Positions 45,594 to 55,650 of a stretch of 64,000 bases of DNA are shown here, piece after piece. Both the position numbers and the translations under genes were made by a program. Source of the stretch: Jiella pacifica. Its GTDB lineage: Bacteria; Pseudomonadota; Alphaproteobacteria; Rhizobiales; Rhizobiaceae. The first letter of the stretch is position 1. Every line of letters starts with the position of its first letter. The stretch spans positions 124,001 through 188,000 of the forward strand of contig NZ_JAAAMG010000007.1 in NCBI RefSeq assembly GCF_010500815.1, given 5' to 3'. The notes below the pieces were generated by a model. It had not been told where the DNA came from and made no database searches. It saw only the letters and a program-made list of their open reading frames with translations.

Positions 45594-48500
45594 TCAGACC
45601 GACTGATAGGATCTGTACGCCGACATGATCGCCGCGATCTGCAGCGAATCCAGCGCCTGGGTCTGCGTCGGCGTGATCGCCTGCAGCTGTTCAAGTCTCA
45701 GGCTGCCGATATCCGTCTCGGAAAGGCCGGGTAGTGCGTAGTTGCTGATGGCCGCGATATCGTCCGTCGAGAAGGTCGCGAGTTGTTCCGTGCTGAGGGC
45801 ATCGATCTGCGCCGCGCCAAGCCTCGCAACCTGCGTCGAGGTCAGGGCTTCGGCCTGCTCTGCGCTGAGAAGCGGGATCAGGTCGAGGGTCAGCCCGGCC
45901 ACCGACGTCGGATTGAGCGCGGCGATCTGCGCCGGCGAGAGCGCGGTGATCTTGTCGGTGCCGAAGGTCGCGAGTTGCACGGCGTTGAGTGCGGCGATCT
46001 GCGTCGTCGTCAGCGCCTGGATCTGCGCGGTGTCGAGCGCCCGCAACTGATAGTAGGACAGGGCCTCGATCTGGCCCGTCGTCAGGGCGGCGATCTGGTC
46101 GCCGCCGAGCCCGGCGATCTGGTCGGCGGAAAGCCCGGCGATCGCCGCCGGCTTGATCGCCGCAAGATCGCTGGGGGAGAAGGTGGCGAGGTCGGCGGCG
46201 CCGAGCGCGGCGATCTGGCCCGAAGTGAGGGCCGCGATCTGCACGGTCGAGAATGCGTCGATCTGGGCGGAGTTCATGGCTTCGATCTGGGTCGGCGTGA
46301 TGCCGGAAATCGCCCTGGTGGTCAGGGCGGCAAGCTGCGCCCCGGTCAGCGCGGCAACGGCCTGCGGGCCGAAGGCGGCCGCCTGGGTAGCGCTGACGGC
46401 GGCGATTTGCGTCGGTGTCAGCGCCTCGACCTGCGAGGGCGTCAGGGCCGCGACCTGGCTTGTCGTGAGCCCGGCTATCTGGGTCGCCTTGAGAGCCGCC
46501 ACCTGATCGACGCGCAGGCTGGCGATCTTTTCCGCCGGCAGGCCGGCGATCCCGGTGGCACTGAGTGCGGCAATCGCGTCCGCCGACAAGGCTTCCAGTG
46601 ACGCGCTGCTGAGCGAAGCAACCTGCGCCGCGTTCAGCGCCGCGATCTGGCTCGTCGTCAGGCTTTGAACCAGGCTGGGGCTGAAGGCCTCGATCTGCGT
46701 GGTGGTCATGCCGGCGATCGCCTTGCTGCCGAGCGCGGCGAACTGCTCGGTGGACAGCCCGGTGACCTTGTCGGCCGACAGGCCGGCGATCTGGCTCGCC
46801 GTGAAGGCGCCGACTTGTGCGGTCGTCAGGGCGTTCATCTGCGCCGGAGAGAGCGCTTCGATCTGGCCGGCCGTCAGTCCGGCGATCTGGCTCGTCGTCA
46901 GCCCGGAAAGCTGTTCGGCGGAAAGAGCGGCGGCATTGTCGTTCGACAGGCCGGAAATGGCGCCGGCGTTGAGTGCCGCAATGTCGGCGGCGGAGAAGGT
47001 CTGCAGGGCCGCGGCCGTCAGCGCGCCCAGCTGCGTCCCCGTCAGGGCCCCCAGCTGCGTTGCCGAGAGAGCGTCGACCTGCTCGACGGTCAGGCCGGCG
47101 ATTTGACCGGCACCGAATCCCGCGACGGCCTTGGCGCTGAGCTCGGCGACTTGATCGGGCGACAGGGCGGCGAGTTGACCCGCCGAAAGAGCCCCGGTCT
47201 GCGCCGCCGTCAGGCCGCGGACCTGGCTGGTGGAGAGGCCGGCGATCTGGCCCGGCGTCAAGGCGGTTATCTGAGCCGTCTTCAGCCCGGCGACCTGGGC
47301 CGGCGTGAGAGCGGCCACCTGCTCGACGCTGAGACCGGCGACGACGTCGCTCGACAGGCCGGCGAGCGCGCTCGTTCCGATGGCCGCGATGTCGGCGGGC
47401 GAGAACGTCGCGAGATCGTCCGCCGTCAGCGCCGCCATCTGCGTCGCGTTCAAGGCGGCGACCTGCGCCGGGGTCAGGGCTTCGGCCTGCTGGGTACTCA
47501 GGCCGGCGACATGGGCGGCGGTGAGGCCGGACACGGCTTTGGCGTTGATCGCTGCGATCTGGTCGCCGGACAAGGTGGCCAGGGCATCGCTCGACATCGC
47601 CGCGAGCTGCGTCGAGTTGAGGCCGCGGACCTGTGTTGCGGTCAGCGATTGGACTTGCGACGGCGTCAGCGCACCGACCTGGGCCGGTTTCAGCCCAGCG
47701 ATCTGCGTCGCGGTCAGCGCTGCGACCTGGCTCTGGCTGAGACCGGGGATCGCCTCGACCGAAAGTCCGGAAAGCGCCGAGACGCTCAGCGCCGCCATGT
47801 CTTCCGGCGCGAACGTCGCCAGCTGGTCGGCGCTGAACGCCGCCAGCTGCTGGGTCTTGAGGGCCGCCACCTGGCTCGGCGCGAGGGCTTCGACCTGCGT
47901 GGGCATCAAGGCCGCGACCTGGGCGGCGGTCAGGCCGGGAATGGCCTTGGCGCCAAGAGCGGCCACCTGTTCGGCCGACAGGACGGCGACACTCTCCATC
48001 GGCAGGGCGCCGAGCTGCGTCGCCGTGAAGGCGCGGATCTGCGTCGTCGTCAGCGTTTCGGTCTGGGCGGGGGTGAAGGCCGCAATCTGGGCGGGCTTGA
48101 GCAGCCCGAGCTGGGCCGGCGTCAATCCGGCGAACTGGTCGTTGCTCATGAAGGCGATCGTTTCGGGCGAAAGGCCGGAAATCGCCCTCGTGCTGATCGC
48201 CGCGACATCGGCGCGGGAGAATTTCTCGAACGCCTCCGTCCCGAACGCGGCAAGCTGCGGCGCCGTGAGATTGGCAATCTGCGCCGAAGTCAGAGCCTCG
48301 ACCTGGGCCGGCGTGAAAGCCGCGACCTGGGCGACCGTCAATCCGGCGACCGCGCCGGGTGTGATGGCTGCGATCTGCTCGGGCGAAAATTCCCGGATCG
48401 CTTCGACCGACAGGGCGGTGAACTGCCTGCCATTCATCACCCGAAGCTGCGCAGGCGACAGGACGTCGGCCTGGCTGGCGCTGAAGGCGGCGACCTGGCT

Positions 48501-49844
48501 CGGTTTCAGCGCCGCCATCTGCGGAGCCGTCAGGGCGGAGACCTGCTCGAGCGACAGGCCGGCGACGTTTTCCGTGGAGAGCCCCGCGATGGCGTAGGAG
48601 TTGATCGCCGCCACGTCGCCGGTCGAAAAGGTCGCGAACTGCTCGCCCGTCAGGCTGGCGATCTGGGTCAGGCCGAGATTCGAGACCTGCGCCGGCGTCA
48701 AAGCTTCGATCTGGGTGGCGGAGAGGCCGGTCACCTGGGCGGCGGTGAGACCCTTGACGGCCTTGGCATCGATGGCCGCGATCTGAGCGGAGGAGAAGGC
48801 CGTCAAGGCGTCGCCGAGTGCCGTGACATGGGCCGCATTGAGGGCGCCGATCTGGCTGGCGGAAAGGGCCGCCACCTGGCTCTCCGAAAGCCCCTTGATC
48901 TGGCTGGCCTTCAGCGCGGCGATCTGGCTCGTCGTCATGGCGCCGAGCTGATCGGTCGTCAGCGCTGAGACCGCCGGGACGGAGAGCCCGCTGACGGCCC
49001 TCGGACTGATCGCCGCGACATCGGCCGCCGCGAAGCTCGCCATCTGCTCGGCACTGAAAGCCGCGATCTGCCGCGAGCTCAGACCGGCGACCTGCTGCGA
49101 CGTCAGCGCCTCGACCTGGGAGGGGCTCATCACCGCGATCTGCTGGCTCGTCAGGCCGGTGACGGCCCGCGTGCTGAGGGCGGCGATCTCGGGGGCCGAG
49201 AGAGTGGCGAAGTTTTCCGGCGAGAGCGCGGCGACTTGCGCCGAGCCGAATGCGGCGACCTGGGTCGTGGAGAGGGCCTCGACCTGATCGACAGTCAGCG
49301 CCTTCACCTGATTGGCGTTCAGGACGGCGATCTGGCTGGGCGTGAAGGCGGAGGTCTGCTCGACGCTCAGCGAGACGATCTTGTCGCCGGACAGCCCTGC
49401 AAGACTGGGCACGCTGATGGCGGCGATGTCCGCCGGCGTGAAGGTCGCCAGATCCTCGATGCTTAGGTTCGCGATCTGCGTCCGGCTGAGATTGGCGATC
49501 TGGGACGGCGTGAGCGCTTCGGCCTGGTCCGTCGTGAAGCCAGCGATCTGCGAGCTGTGCAATGCGCTGATCTGCGAGCCGGTCAGGCCGGCGATCTTGT
49601 CGGCGCCGAGCGCGGCCAGCTGTTCCTGGGTCAGGCCGGGAATGGCCTTGGCCGAAATCGCCGAGACCTGATCGGAGGACAGAGAGGCGATCCCATCGCT
49701 CGACAATGCGGCGATTTGCGAAGCGGACAACGCGCCGACCTGGGCCGTCGTCAGCACCGCCAGATCTTCGGCGGTCCAAGTGGCCAGCGTCCTGGCCGGG
49801 ATGGACTTGGTCTGCAGGGTGCTTTGGGAGGAGATCGTCGTCAT
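45594..49844 (-). CDS. Giant octapeptide-repeat protein, family unknown
   Basis: A protein of 1,416 residues. Residues 1-23 are non-repetitive and end in the only Trp. Then come 173 consecutive octads, 172 of eight residues and one of seven (octad 41, nt 48795-48815), and a 10-residue tail (MSAYRSYQSV). The consensus is [S/T]-x-x-Q-[I/V]-x-[A/G]-[L/F]. There is no Cys, few aromatics and little charge. Special octads of the form x-x-x-A-[I/V]-x-G-L recur every 10 then 7 octads. No signal peptide, lipobox, membrane helix or known secretion tail is seen. A frame remains open upstream to 50090, but that part is unlike the rest; the ATG at 49844 has GAAGGG upstream. The hut operon is 427 bp upstream. 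I do not recognise the family; a solenoid or filament is a guess. Confidence 0.85.
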   Translation of the reverse strand: MTTISSQSTLQTKSIPARTLATWTAEDLAVLTTAQVGALSASQIAALSSDGIASLSSDQVSAISAKAIPGLTQEQLAALGADKIAGLTGSQISALHSSQIAGFTTDQAEALTPSQIANLSRTQIANLSIEDLATFTPADIAAISVPSLAGLSGDKIVSLSVEQTSAFTPSQIAVLNANQVKALTVDQVEALSTTQVAAFGSAQVAALSPENFATLSAPEIAALSTRAVTGLTSQQIAVMSPSQVEALTSQQVAGLSSRQIAAFSAEQMASFAAADVAAISPRAVSGLSVPAVSALTTDQLGAMTTSQIAALKASQIKGLSESQVAALSASQIGALNAAHVTALGDALTAFSSAQIAAIDAKAVKGLTAAQVTGLSATQIEALTPAQVSNLGLTQIASLTGEQFATFSTGDVAAINSYAIAGLSTENVAGLSLEQVSALTAPQMAALKPSQVAAFSASQADVLSPAQLRVMNGRQFTALSVEAIREFSPEQIAAITPGAVAGLTVAQVAAFTPAQVEALTSAQIANLTAPQLAAFGTEAFEKFSRADVAAISTRAISGLSPETIAFMSNDQFAGLTPAQLGLLKPAQIAAFTPAQTETLTTTQIRAFTATQLGALPMESVAVLSAEQVAALGAKAIPGLTAAQVAALMPTQVEALAPSQVAALKTQQLAAFSADQLATFAPEDMAALSVSALSGLSVEAIPGLSQSQVAALTATQIAGLKPAQVGALTPSQVQSLTATQVRGLNSTQLAAMSSDALATLSGDQIAAINAKAVSGLTAAHVAGLSTQQAEALTPAQVAALNATQMAALTADDLATFSPADIAAIGTSALAGLSSDVVAGLSVEQVAALTPAQVAGLKTAQITALTPGQIAGLSTSQVRGLTAAQTGALSAGQLAALSPDQVAELSAKAVAGFGAGQIAGLTVEQVDALSATQLGALTGTQLGALTAAALQTFSAADIAALNAGAISGLSNDNAAALSAEQLSGLTTSQIAGLTAGQIEALSPAQMNALTTAQVGAFTASQIAGLSADKVTGLSTEQFAALGSKAIAGMTTTQIEAFSPSLVQSLTTSQIAALNAAQVASLSSASLEALSADAIAALSATGIAGLPAEKIASLRVDQVAALKATQIAGLTTSQVAALTPSQVEALTPTQIAAVSATQAAAFGPQAVAALTGAQLAALTTRAISGITPTQIEAMNSAQIDAFSTVQIAALTSGQIAALGAADLATFSPSDLAAIKPAAIAGLSADQIAGLGGDQIAALTTGQIEALSYYQLRALDTAQIQALTTTQIAALNAVQLATFGTDKITALSPAQIAALNPTSVAGLTLDLIPLLSAEQAEALTSTQVARLGAAQIDALSTEQLATFSTDDIAAISNYALPGLSETDIGSLRLEQLQAITPTQTQALDSLQIAAIMSAYRSYQSV
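45627..49775 (-). repeat. 24-bp tandem coding repeat with 408-bp higher-order period
   Basis: This is the DNA encoding the 173 octads. The basic unit is 24 bp. Marker octads sit at ordinal positions 6, 16, 26, 33, 43, 50, 60, 67, 77, 84, 94, 101, 111, 118, 128, 135, 145, 152, 162 and 169. From octad 16 on the steps alternate 10 and 7, so the structure repeats every 17 octads (136 residues, 408 bp). Confidence 0.9.
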
Positions 49845-50270
49845 CGAGCCGGCCCTTCGGGTCCCTGACACTGTGAGCGTTCTACGGTCGTGAGCTGCCG
49901 CACGAAAGCGGGTGAAGCTGCATCGACGACAGCTCCAACTGCTCTTTGGCCGGCGAATTCTTGCATTTCGGACAGGCTCCGGCGCCACGGCGGCCAGCAG
50001 ATCGTCTGGCCGCCTTCGCATTTGCTCTTGTATGTGGCTGGTGGCTTGCCCAAGGCTGTGCTTGGCTTCCGCAAGGCAAGGAGCGGCCATCGGCTGTCAG
50101 CGGCGGTGGTTTTCGCCGCGCAGCGGCGCGCGAGCCTCAGCGGGATCCGCTTCAACTTTCGCTACCAGCCGTCGACGTAGACGAAGCTCTGCATCGGCTT
50201 GCCAACCAAGCCCGTCTGACGGGCTCGACTCTCGCAGGGCTCAGCTACAGAGCTCGTTACGGAGCAGCTC
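49845..50270. other. 426-bp gap between hutU and the repeat-protein gene
   Basis: No convincing gene. It should contain the end of the hut transcript (a weak 6-bp hairpin AGCCCG/CGGGCT at 50209-50225) and the promoter of the octapeptide-repeat gene. I see no clear promoter hexamers or HutC-type operator here. Confidence 0.55.
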
Positions 50271-51938
50271 TCACCCCAGGATCCCCGGCAGGTCGAGCTG
50301 CATGTCCCGGGCACAATCGAGCGCCTCCTCGTAGCCCGCATCGGCGTGGCGCATGACGCCGGTGGCCGGGTCGTTCCACAAAACGCGGCCGACTCGGGCA
50401 GCGGCCTCGTCGGTGCCGTCGCAGACGACGACCATTCCGGCATGCTGGGAAAAGCCCATGCCGACGCCGCCGCCGTGATGCAGCGACACCCAGGTGGCGC
50501 CGGATGCGGTGTTGAGGAGGGCGTTGAGCAGCGGCCAGTCGGAGACGGCGTCCGAGCCGTCCTTCATCGCCTCGGTCTCGCGGTTGGGCGAGGCAACGGA
50601 GCCGGAATCGAGGTGGTCGCGGCCAATGACGACGGGGGCGGAGAGTTCGCCCTTCGCCACCATCTCGTTGAAGGCGAGGCCGAGGCGGTGGCGGTCGCCG
50701 AGGCCGACCCAGCAGATCCGTGCCGGCAGGCCCTGGAAGGCGATGCGCTCCCGCGCCATGTCGAGCCAGCGGTGGAGATGGGCGTCGTTCGGCATCAGCT
50801 CCTTCACCTTGGCGTCGGTGCGGTAGATGTCTTGCGGATCGCCGGAGAGCGCCGCCCAGCGGAACGGGCCGACGCCCCGGCAGAACAGCGGCCGGATATA
50901 GGCCGGCACGAAGCCCGGAAAGGCGAAGGCGTCGGTCACCCCCTCCTCCAGCGCCATCTGGCGGATGTTGTTGCCGTAGTCGACGGTCGGAACGCCGACG
51001 CGATAAAGGTCGAGCATCGCGCGAACATGGACCGCCATCGAGGCCCGCGCGGCCTTTGCGACGGCCTTCGGATCGCGCTCGCGCTTGTCCTCCCACTCAG
51101 CCATGGTCCAGCCGGCCGGCAGATAGCCGTTGACGGGATCATGGGCCGAGGTCTGGTCGGTGAGGATGTCGGGATGAACGCCGCGCCGCACGAGTTCGGG
51201 CAGCACCTCCGCCATGTTGCCGAGCAGCGCGACCGAGACCGGCTTCTTCTCGGCGTTGGCTCGTCCGATGATCGACAGCGCGTCGTCGAGGTCTTTCGCC
51301 TCGACGTCGACATAACGTGTCTTCAGGCGGAACTCGATCGAGGATGGGCGACACTCGACGGCAAGGCAGGAGGCGCCGGCCATGGTGGCGGCCAGCGTCT
51401 GGGCGCCGCCCATGCCGCCGAGGCCGGCCGTCAGGATCCACTTGCCGGCGAGATTGCCGCCATAATGCTGACGGCCCATCTCGACGAAGGTCTCATAGGT
51501 GCCCTGCACGATGCCCTGGCTGCCGATATAGATCCACGAGCCGGCCGTCATCTGGCCGTACATGGCAAGGCCCTTCTTATCCAGCTCGTGGAAATGGTCC
51601 CAGGTCGCCCAATGGGGCACGAGGTTGGAATTGGCGATGAGGACCCGAGGCGCGTCCTTGTGGGTCTTGAAGACGCCGACCGGTTTGCCCGACTGGACGA
51701 GCAGCGTCTCGTCGGCTTCCAGCCGCTTCAGTGTCGCAACGATCCGGTCGAAGCTCTCCCAGTCTCGCGCCGCCCGGCCGATGCCGCCATAGACGACGAG
51801 CTCTCCGGGCTTTTCGGCGACGCCCGGATCGAGATTGTTCATCAGCATGCGCATCGGCGCTTCGGTGAGCCAGCTCTTGGCGGACAGCTCGCTCCCATGC
51901 GGGGCGCGGATGTCGCGGGCATTGTCGATGCGGGTCAT
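50271..51938 (-). CDS. hutU: Urocanate hydratase
   Basis: A 555-residue enzyme that converts urocanate to imidazolonepropionate using tightly bound NAD as electrophile. The NAD site is [13 protein letters not shown] near residue 170; other family blocks are GNAEVLPEL-like [30 protein letters not shown] and [16 protein letters not shown]. The C-terminal Gly/Asp-rich tail is present. It is the last gene of hutI-hutH-hutG-hutU, 19 bp after hutG. Confidence 0.97.
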   Translation of the reverse strand: MTRIDNARDIRAPHGSELSAKSWLTEAPMRMLMNNLDPGVAEKPGELVVYGGIGRAARDWESFDRIVATLKRLEADETLLVQSGKPVGVFKTHKDAPRVLIANSNLVPHWATWDHFHELDKKGLAMYGQMTAGSWIYIGSQGIVQGTYETFVEMGRQHYGGNLAGKWILTAGLGGMGGAQTLAATMAGASCLAVECRPSSIEFRLKTRYVDVEAKDLDDALSIIGRANAEKKPVSVALLGNMAEVLPELVRRGVHPDILTDQTSAHDPVNGYLPAGWTMAEWEDKRERDPKAVAKAARASMAVHVRAMLDLYRVGVPTVDYGNNIRQMALEEGVTDAFAFPGFVPAYIRPLFCRGVGPFRWAALSGDPQDIYRTDAKVKELMPNDAHLHRWLDMARERIAFQGLPARICWVGLGDRHRLGLAFNEMVAKGELSAPVVIGRDHLDSGSVASPNRETEAMKDGSDAVSDWPLLNALLNTASGATWVSLHHGGGVGMGFSQHAGMVVVCDGTDEAAARVGRVLWNDPATGVMRHADAGYEEALDCARDMQLDLPGILG

Positions 51939-51957
51939 GGATGGGCCATCCTCTCGG

Positions 51958-52776
51958 CTAACGGACCGGTTTGGCGAAGGCGAAGCAGGCGGCGATCACC
52001 GCCCGCAGGATTTCGATCATCGGCGCAGCGCGGTCGGGGGCGAAGGCCGTCGGCCAAGCGTCCGGCGCCACGTCCTCCGGCTCCTCCATGTAGCCGCGGC
52101 AGGCAAGTTCCATCTGGACCGCATGGACGCCGGAAGCAGGATCGCCGAAGAAGCGGGTGATGAAGCCGCCCTTGAAGCGGCCGTTCGAGATCGACGACAG
52201 CCCGCTCGCCGCCGTGACGGCCTCTATCGCCGCCTGCAGCGCCGGGTCGCAGGAGGCGCCGGAATTCGTGCCGATGTTGAACTGCGGCAGTTCCCCGTCG
52301 AAGAGCCGAGGGATCACCGAGCGGATCGAGTGGCAGTCATAGAGGACGATCCGCGGGTGGAGCGCCCGCAGCCGGGCGAGCTCGGCCTTCAGCGCCGCGT
52401 GATACGGCTCGTGATAGAGCGCCTTGCGCCGCGCGATCTCGGCCGCGTCCGGCTCGCGCCCCGGCTCGTAGAGCGGCTCGCCGTCGAAGCTGGTCGTCGG
52501 GCAGAGTTCCGTCGTCGCCTGTCCGGGATAGAGCGAGACGCCGGAGGGATCGCGGTTGACGTCGATCACCGTGCGCGAGATCGCGGTGCGGACGATCGTC
52601 GCGTCGAGCTCCTCCGCAAAGCCGTAGAGCCGATCGATCCACCAGTCGGCATCACGCCGCGCCAGCCAGAGCGAGACGAGGCCGCCCTGAAGCTCGGCCG
52701 GGATCTCGGTGCCGGTGTGGGGCAGCGAGACGAGGAGCGGGGCGTTGCCGCGGCGGATGGTCAGCCAGTCGTTCAC
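51958..52776 (-). CDS. hutG: N-formylglutamate deformylase
   Basis: A 272-residue zinc amidohydrolase that cleaves N-formylglutamate to glutamate and formate, the last step of the HutF/HutG branch. Metal and active-site blocks are [12 protein letters not shown] near residue 17-28, [24 protein letters not shown] and [13 protein letters not shown]. The start is GTG at 52776 with GGGAGG eight bases before it. It lies between hutH and hutU. Despite the shared name it is not the formiminoglutamase (HutG of Bacillus). Confidence 0.93.
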   Translation of the reverse strand: MNDWLTIRRGNAPLLVSLPHTGTEIPAELQGGLVSLWLARRDADWWIDRLYGFAEELDATIVRTAISRTVIDVNRDPSGVSLYPGQATTELCPTTSFDGEPLYEPGREPDAAEIARRKALYHEPYHAALKAELARLRALHPRIVLYDCHSIRSVIPRLFDGELPQFNIGTNSGASCDPALQAAIEAVTAASGLSSISNGRFKGGFITRFFGDPASGVHAVQMELACRGYMEEPEDVAPDAWPTAFAPDRAAPMIEILRAVIAACFAFAKPVR

Positions 52777-52792
52777 GGGCGCAGCCTCCCTC

Positions 52793-54337
52793 TCATGCCC
52801 CCTCCCCGACCGTCGGCAGCGCCAGCGGCGCCACGGCCTCGGCGAGCGATCCGGCCGCCACGAGGCCGAGCGCCGCCTCGATGTCCGGCGAAAAATGCCG
52901 GTCTTCGCGCAGCGTCGGCACCTTTTCGCGCAACATCCTGCGGACGGCTTCGAGCGGCGGGCTCGACGGCGGCCCGGCGATGAGGTCGCAGCCCTGCGCG
53001 GCGGCGAGCAGCTCGATCGCCACCACCGCCATGGCGTTTTCGGCCATCTCCTTCAGCCGCCGCGCCCCATGGGCCGCCATCGAGACGTGGTCTTCCTGAT
53101 TGGCGGAGGTCGGGATCGAATCGACGCTCGCCGGAAAGGCCTTCTGCTTGTTTTCCGAAACCAGCGCCGCGGCCGTCACCTGGGCGATCATGAAGCCGGA
53201 ATTCAGCCCCGGCTTCGGCGTCAGGAAGGCCGGCAGGCCCGACAGCGCCGGGTCGACCAGCATCGCCGTGCGGCGTTCGGAGATCGAGCCGATCTCGCAG
53301 ATCGCCATGGCGATCATGTCGGCGGCGAAGGCGACGGGCTCGGCGTGGAAGTTGCCGCCCGACAGTGCCTCGTCCTCGCCGGCAAAGATCAGCGGATTGT
53401 CGGAGACGCCGTTCGCCTCGATCAGAAGCGTTCGCCCGGCCTGGCGCAGGATGTCGAGCGCCGCGCCCATCACCTGCGGCTGGCAGCGCACGCAATAGGG
53501 GTCCTGCACGCGCGGATCGTCGATGCGGTGCGAAGCGCGGATCTCGGAGCCTGCCATGAGGGAGAGCAGCGCGGCCGCCGTCTCCTTCTGGCCAGCATGG
53601 CCGCGCAACGCGTGGATGCGCGGATCGAAGGGCGTGTCGGAGCCCTTGGCGGCGTCGGTGGCGAGCGCCCCAGTGACGAGCGCCGCCTGATAGAGCCGCT
53701 CGGCCTCGAACAGGCCGGCCAGCGCGTTAGCCGTCGAGAATTGCGTGCCGTTGAGGAGGGCGAGGCCCTCCTTGGCCTGCAGGGTCACCGGCTCCAGCCC
53801 GGCGGCGGCGAGCGCTTCCATGGCCGGCACACGCTCGCCGCCGACGAAGAATTCACCGACGCCGATCATCGCCGCCGTCATGTGGGAGAGCGGCGCGAGA
53901 TCGCCGGAGGCGCCGACCGAGCCCTTGGCGGGGATGACGGGGGTGAGGCCCTTTTCGATCAGCGCTTCCAGCAGACGCAACGTTTCGACGCTGATGCCCG
54001 ATGCCCCGCGACCGAGGCTGACGAGCTTCAGCGCCATCATCAGCCGGGCGATCGGCACCGGCATCGGCTCGCCGACGCCGGCGGCATGGCTGAGGACGAT
54101 GTTCCGCTGCAGCGTCTCGAGGTCCTCGTCGCCGATCCGCACCGAGGCGAGCTTGCCGAAGCCGGTGTTGATCCCGTAGACGGGCTCGCCCCGCGCCAGG
54201 ATGCGGGCGACCGCCGCGGCGCTCTTTTCGACATCGCCCCAGGCGGCGTCGGCGAGCCGCGCGCCAGCGCCGCGATAGATCGCCCGCCAGGCATCCAGAG
54301 TGACGGCGCCCGGTTCGAGGACGAGTGTCTCGCTCAT
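52793..54337 (-). CDS. hutH: Histidine ammonia-lyase
   Basis: A 514-residue enzyme deaminating histidine to urocanate. The internal Ala-Ser-Gly that forms the MIO cofactor lies in [15 protein letters not shown] near residue 142. Other blocks are [11 protein letters not shown] (with the catalytic Tyr) and [15 protein letters not shown], and [16 protein letters not shown]. Its ATG overlaps the hutI stop by four bases (ATGA), indicating coupled translation. Length and motifs are normal. Confidence 0.97.
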   Translation of the reverse strand: MSETLVLEPGAVTLDAWRAIYRGAGARLADAAWGDVEKSAAAVARILARGEPVYGINTGFGKLASVRIGDEDLETLQRNIVLSHAAGVGEPMPVPIARLMMALKLVSLGRGASGISVETLRLLEALIEKGLTPVIPAKGSVGASGDLAPLSHMTAAMIGVGEFFVGGERVPAMEALAAAGLEPVTLQAKEGLALLNGTQFSTANALAGLFEAERLYQAALVTGALATDAAKGSDTPFDPRIHALRGHAGQKETAAALLSLMAGSEIRASHRIDDPRVQDPYCVRCQPQVMGAALDILRQAGRTLLIEANGVSDNPLIFAGEDEALSGGNFHAEPVAFAADMIAMAICEIGSISERRTAMLVDPALSGLPAFLTPKPGLNSGFMIAQVTAAALVSENKQKAFPASVDSIPTSANQEDHVSMAAHGARRLKEMAENAMAVVAIELLAAAQGCDLIAGPPSSPPLEAVRRMLREKVPTLREDRHFSPDIEAALGLVAAGSLAEAVAPLALPTVGEGA

Positions 54338-55557
54338 TGGCCGCCCCTGAAGCGTTGGTGGAGTGGATTGAAGCCGATCCGGTAGACGAGTTCGGCCGGA
54401 TCATCGACGCCCCAGAGGCAGAAGTCGGCGCGCTTGCCGGCTTCGAGCGTGCCGATCTCGTCGCCGAGGCCGAGCGCCTCGGCGCCGTTTCGCGTCACAG
54501 CGAGAAGGCACTCGTCGACGGTCATGCGGAAGAAGGTCGCCGCCATGTTCATGGTCAGGAGCAGCGAGGTCAGCGGCGAGGTGCCGGGATTGCTGTCGGT
54601 GGCGAGCGCGATGGGAACGCCGTGGCGGCGCAAGAGGTCGACCGGCGGAAGCTTTGTCTCGCGGATGAAGTAGAAGGCGCCGGGAAGCAGCACCGCGACC
54701 GTTCCCGCCGCGGCCATGGCCCGCGCGCCGTCTTCCGACAGATATTCGAGATGATCGGCCGAAAGCGCCCCGTAGCGGGCAGCGAGCGCCGCTCCGCCCT
54801 GATCGGAGAGCTGTTCGGCATGGAGCTTGACCGGCAGGCCGAGCGCCTTCGCCGCGTCGAAGACCCGGGCGATCTCGTCGGGCGAAAAGGCGATGCCCTC
54901 GCAGAACCCGTCGACCGCGTCGGCGAGACCCGCCGCGGCAACGGCCGGGAGCATCTCCTCGCAGACCTTGGCGATATAGGCGGCCTTGTCGCCGTTGGCC
55001 TCGGGGGGAAGCGCGTGGGCGCCGAGAAAGGTGCGGCGGATGAGGACGTCACGCGCCTCGGCCAGCCGGCCGGCCGCGCGCAGGCTCTTCATCTCGCTGT
55101 CGGTGTCGAGCCCGTATCCGGACTTTATCTCGACCGTCGTCACGCCCTCGGCGATCAGCGCGTCGAGCCGTGGCAGGGTTTGCGCGACGAGCTCATCCTC
55201 GCTGGCCGCGCGCACGCCCTTGACCGACGAGACGATGCCGCCGCCGGCCCTTGCGACCTCCTCGTAGCTCGCCCCGGCGAGCCGCATCTCGAACTCTTTC
55301 GCGCGGTTGCCGGCATAGACGAGGTGGGTGTGGCAGTCGACGAGGCCGGGGGTGGCCCAGCGGCCCTCCCCGTCGCGGCTTTCCGCGGCTCGGAACTCGG
55401 CCGGCAGATCGGCCTCGGAACCGGCAAAGGCGAAGCGACCGTCGCGGACAACCAGGGCGCCGTCCAAGATCCGGCCGATGCCCTGGCCGGTTTCGGCCAT
55501 GGTCGCAAGGCGCAGATTGCGCCACACCGTTACGGGCTGAGAGCTATCGACCACCAT
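54334..55557 (-). CDS. hutI: Imidazolonepropionase
   Basis: A 407-residue metal-dependent amidohydrolase that opens the imidazolone ring to give formiminoglutamate. Metal motif [20 protein letters not shown] lies near residue 70-90; other blocks are [38 protein letters not shown] and [12 protein letters not shown]. It is the first gene of the leftward hut operon, with a near-perfect ribosome site (AAGGAGG) just before the ATG. It is separated from hutF by 93 bp containing a HutC-type operator. Confidence 0.96.
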   Translation of the reverse strand: MVVDSSQPVTVWRNLRLATMAETGQGIGRILDGALVVRDGRFAFAGSEADLPAEFRAAESRDGEGRWATPGLVDCHTHLVYAGNRAKEFEMRLAGASYEEVARAGGGIVSSVKGVRAASEDELVAQTLPRLDALIAEGVTTVEIKSGYGLDTDSEMKSLRAAGRLAEARDVLIRRTFLGAHALPPEANGDKAAYIAKVCEEMLPAVAAAGLADAVDGFCEGIAFSPDEIARVFDAAKALGLPVKLHAEQLSDQGGAALAARYGALSADHLEYLSEDGARAMAAAGTVAVLLPGAFYFIRETKLPPVDLLRRHGVPIALATDSNPGTSPLTSLLLTMNMAATFFRMTVDECLLAVTRNGAEALGLGDEIGTLEAGKRADFCLWGVDDPAELVYRIGFNPLHQRFRGGQ

Positions 55558-55587
55558 CGCCTCCTTGCAGGCTGCGTTTGTCGACGG

Positions 55588-55605
55588 TTAATGTATAGAC
55601 ATAAT
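55588..55605. promoter_or_regulatory. HutC-type operator between hutI and hutF, with candidate hutF promoter
   Basis: The near-palindrome TTAATGTATAGACATAAT lies midway between the divergent hutI and hutF starts. It shares TTATGTCTA..CAT (read on the minus strand) with the site at 57119. TTGTCG (55578-55583), 16 bp and CATAAT (55600-55605) form a plausible rightward promoter that the operator overlaps, as expected for repression by the linked GntR regulator. Confidence 0.75.
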
Positions 55606-55650
55606 GCGAGGCCGCGCAAGCGGCTGCAGCGACGTCGCGAGGGACGACCG

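Noticed and set aside
45627-49775. Regular 24-bp periodicity considered as a CRISPR-like array
   Set aside because: The units are contiguous coding octads with no constant repeat/variable spacer alternation.
45691-49779. Very long open frames in other frames and strands over the repeat gene (for example 1,362 aa on the minus strand and 767 aa on the plus strand)
   Set aside because: They exist because a 24-bp tandem repeat has no stops in several frames. Their translations are Arg/Gly/Asp-rich and unlike real proteins; only the octad frame has a regular hydrophobic pattern.
49845-50090. N-terminal extension of the octapeptide protein from an ATG at 50090
   Set aside because: The extra 82 residues are Arg/Cys-rich, non-repetitive and unlike the rest. 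The ATG at 49844 gives a clean leader directly before the first octad.
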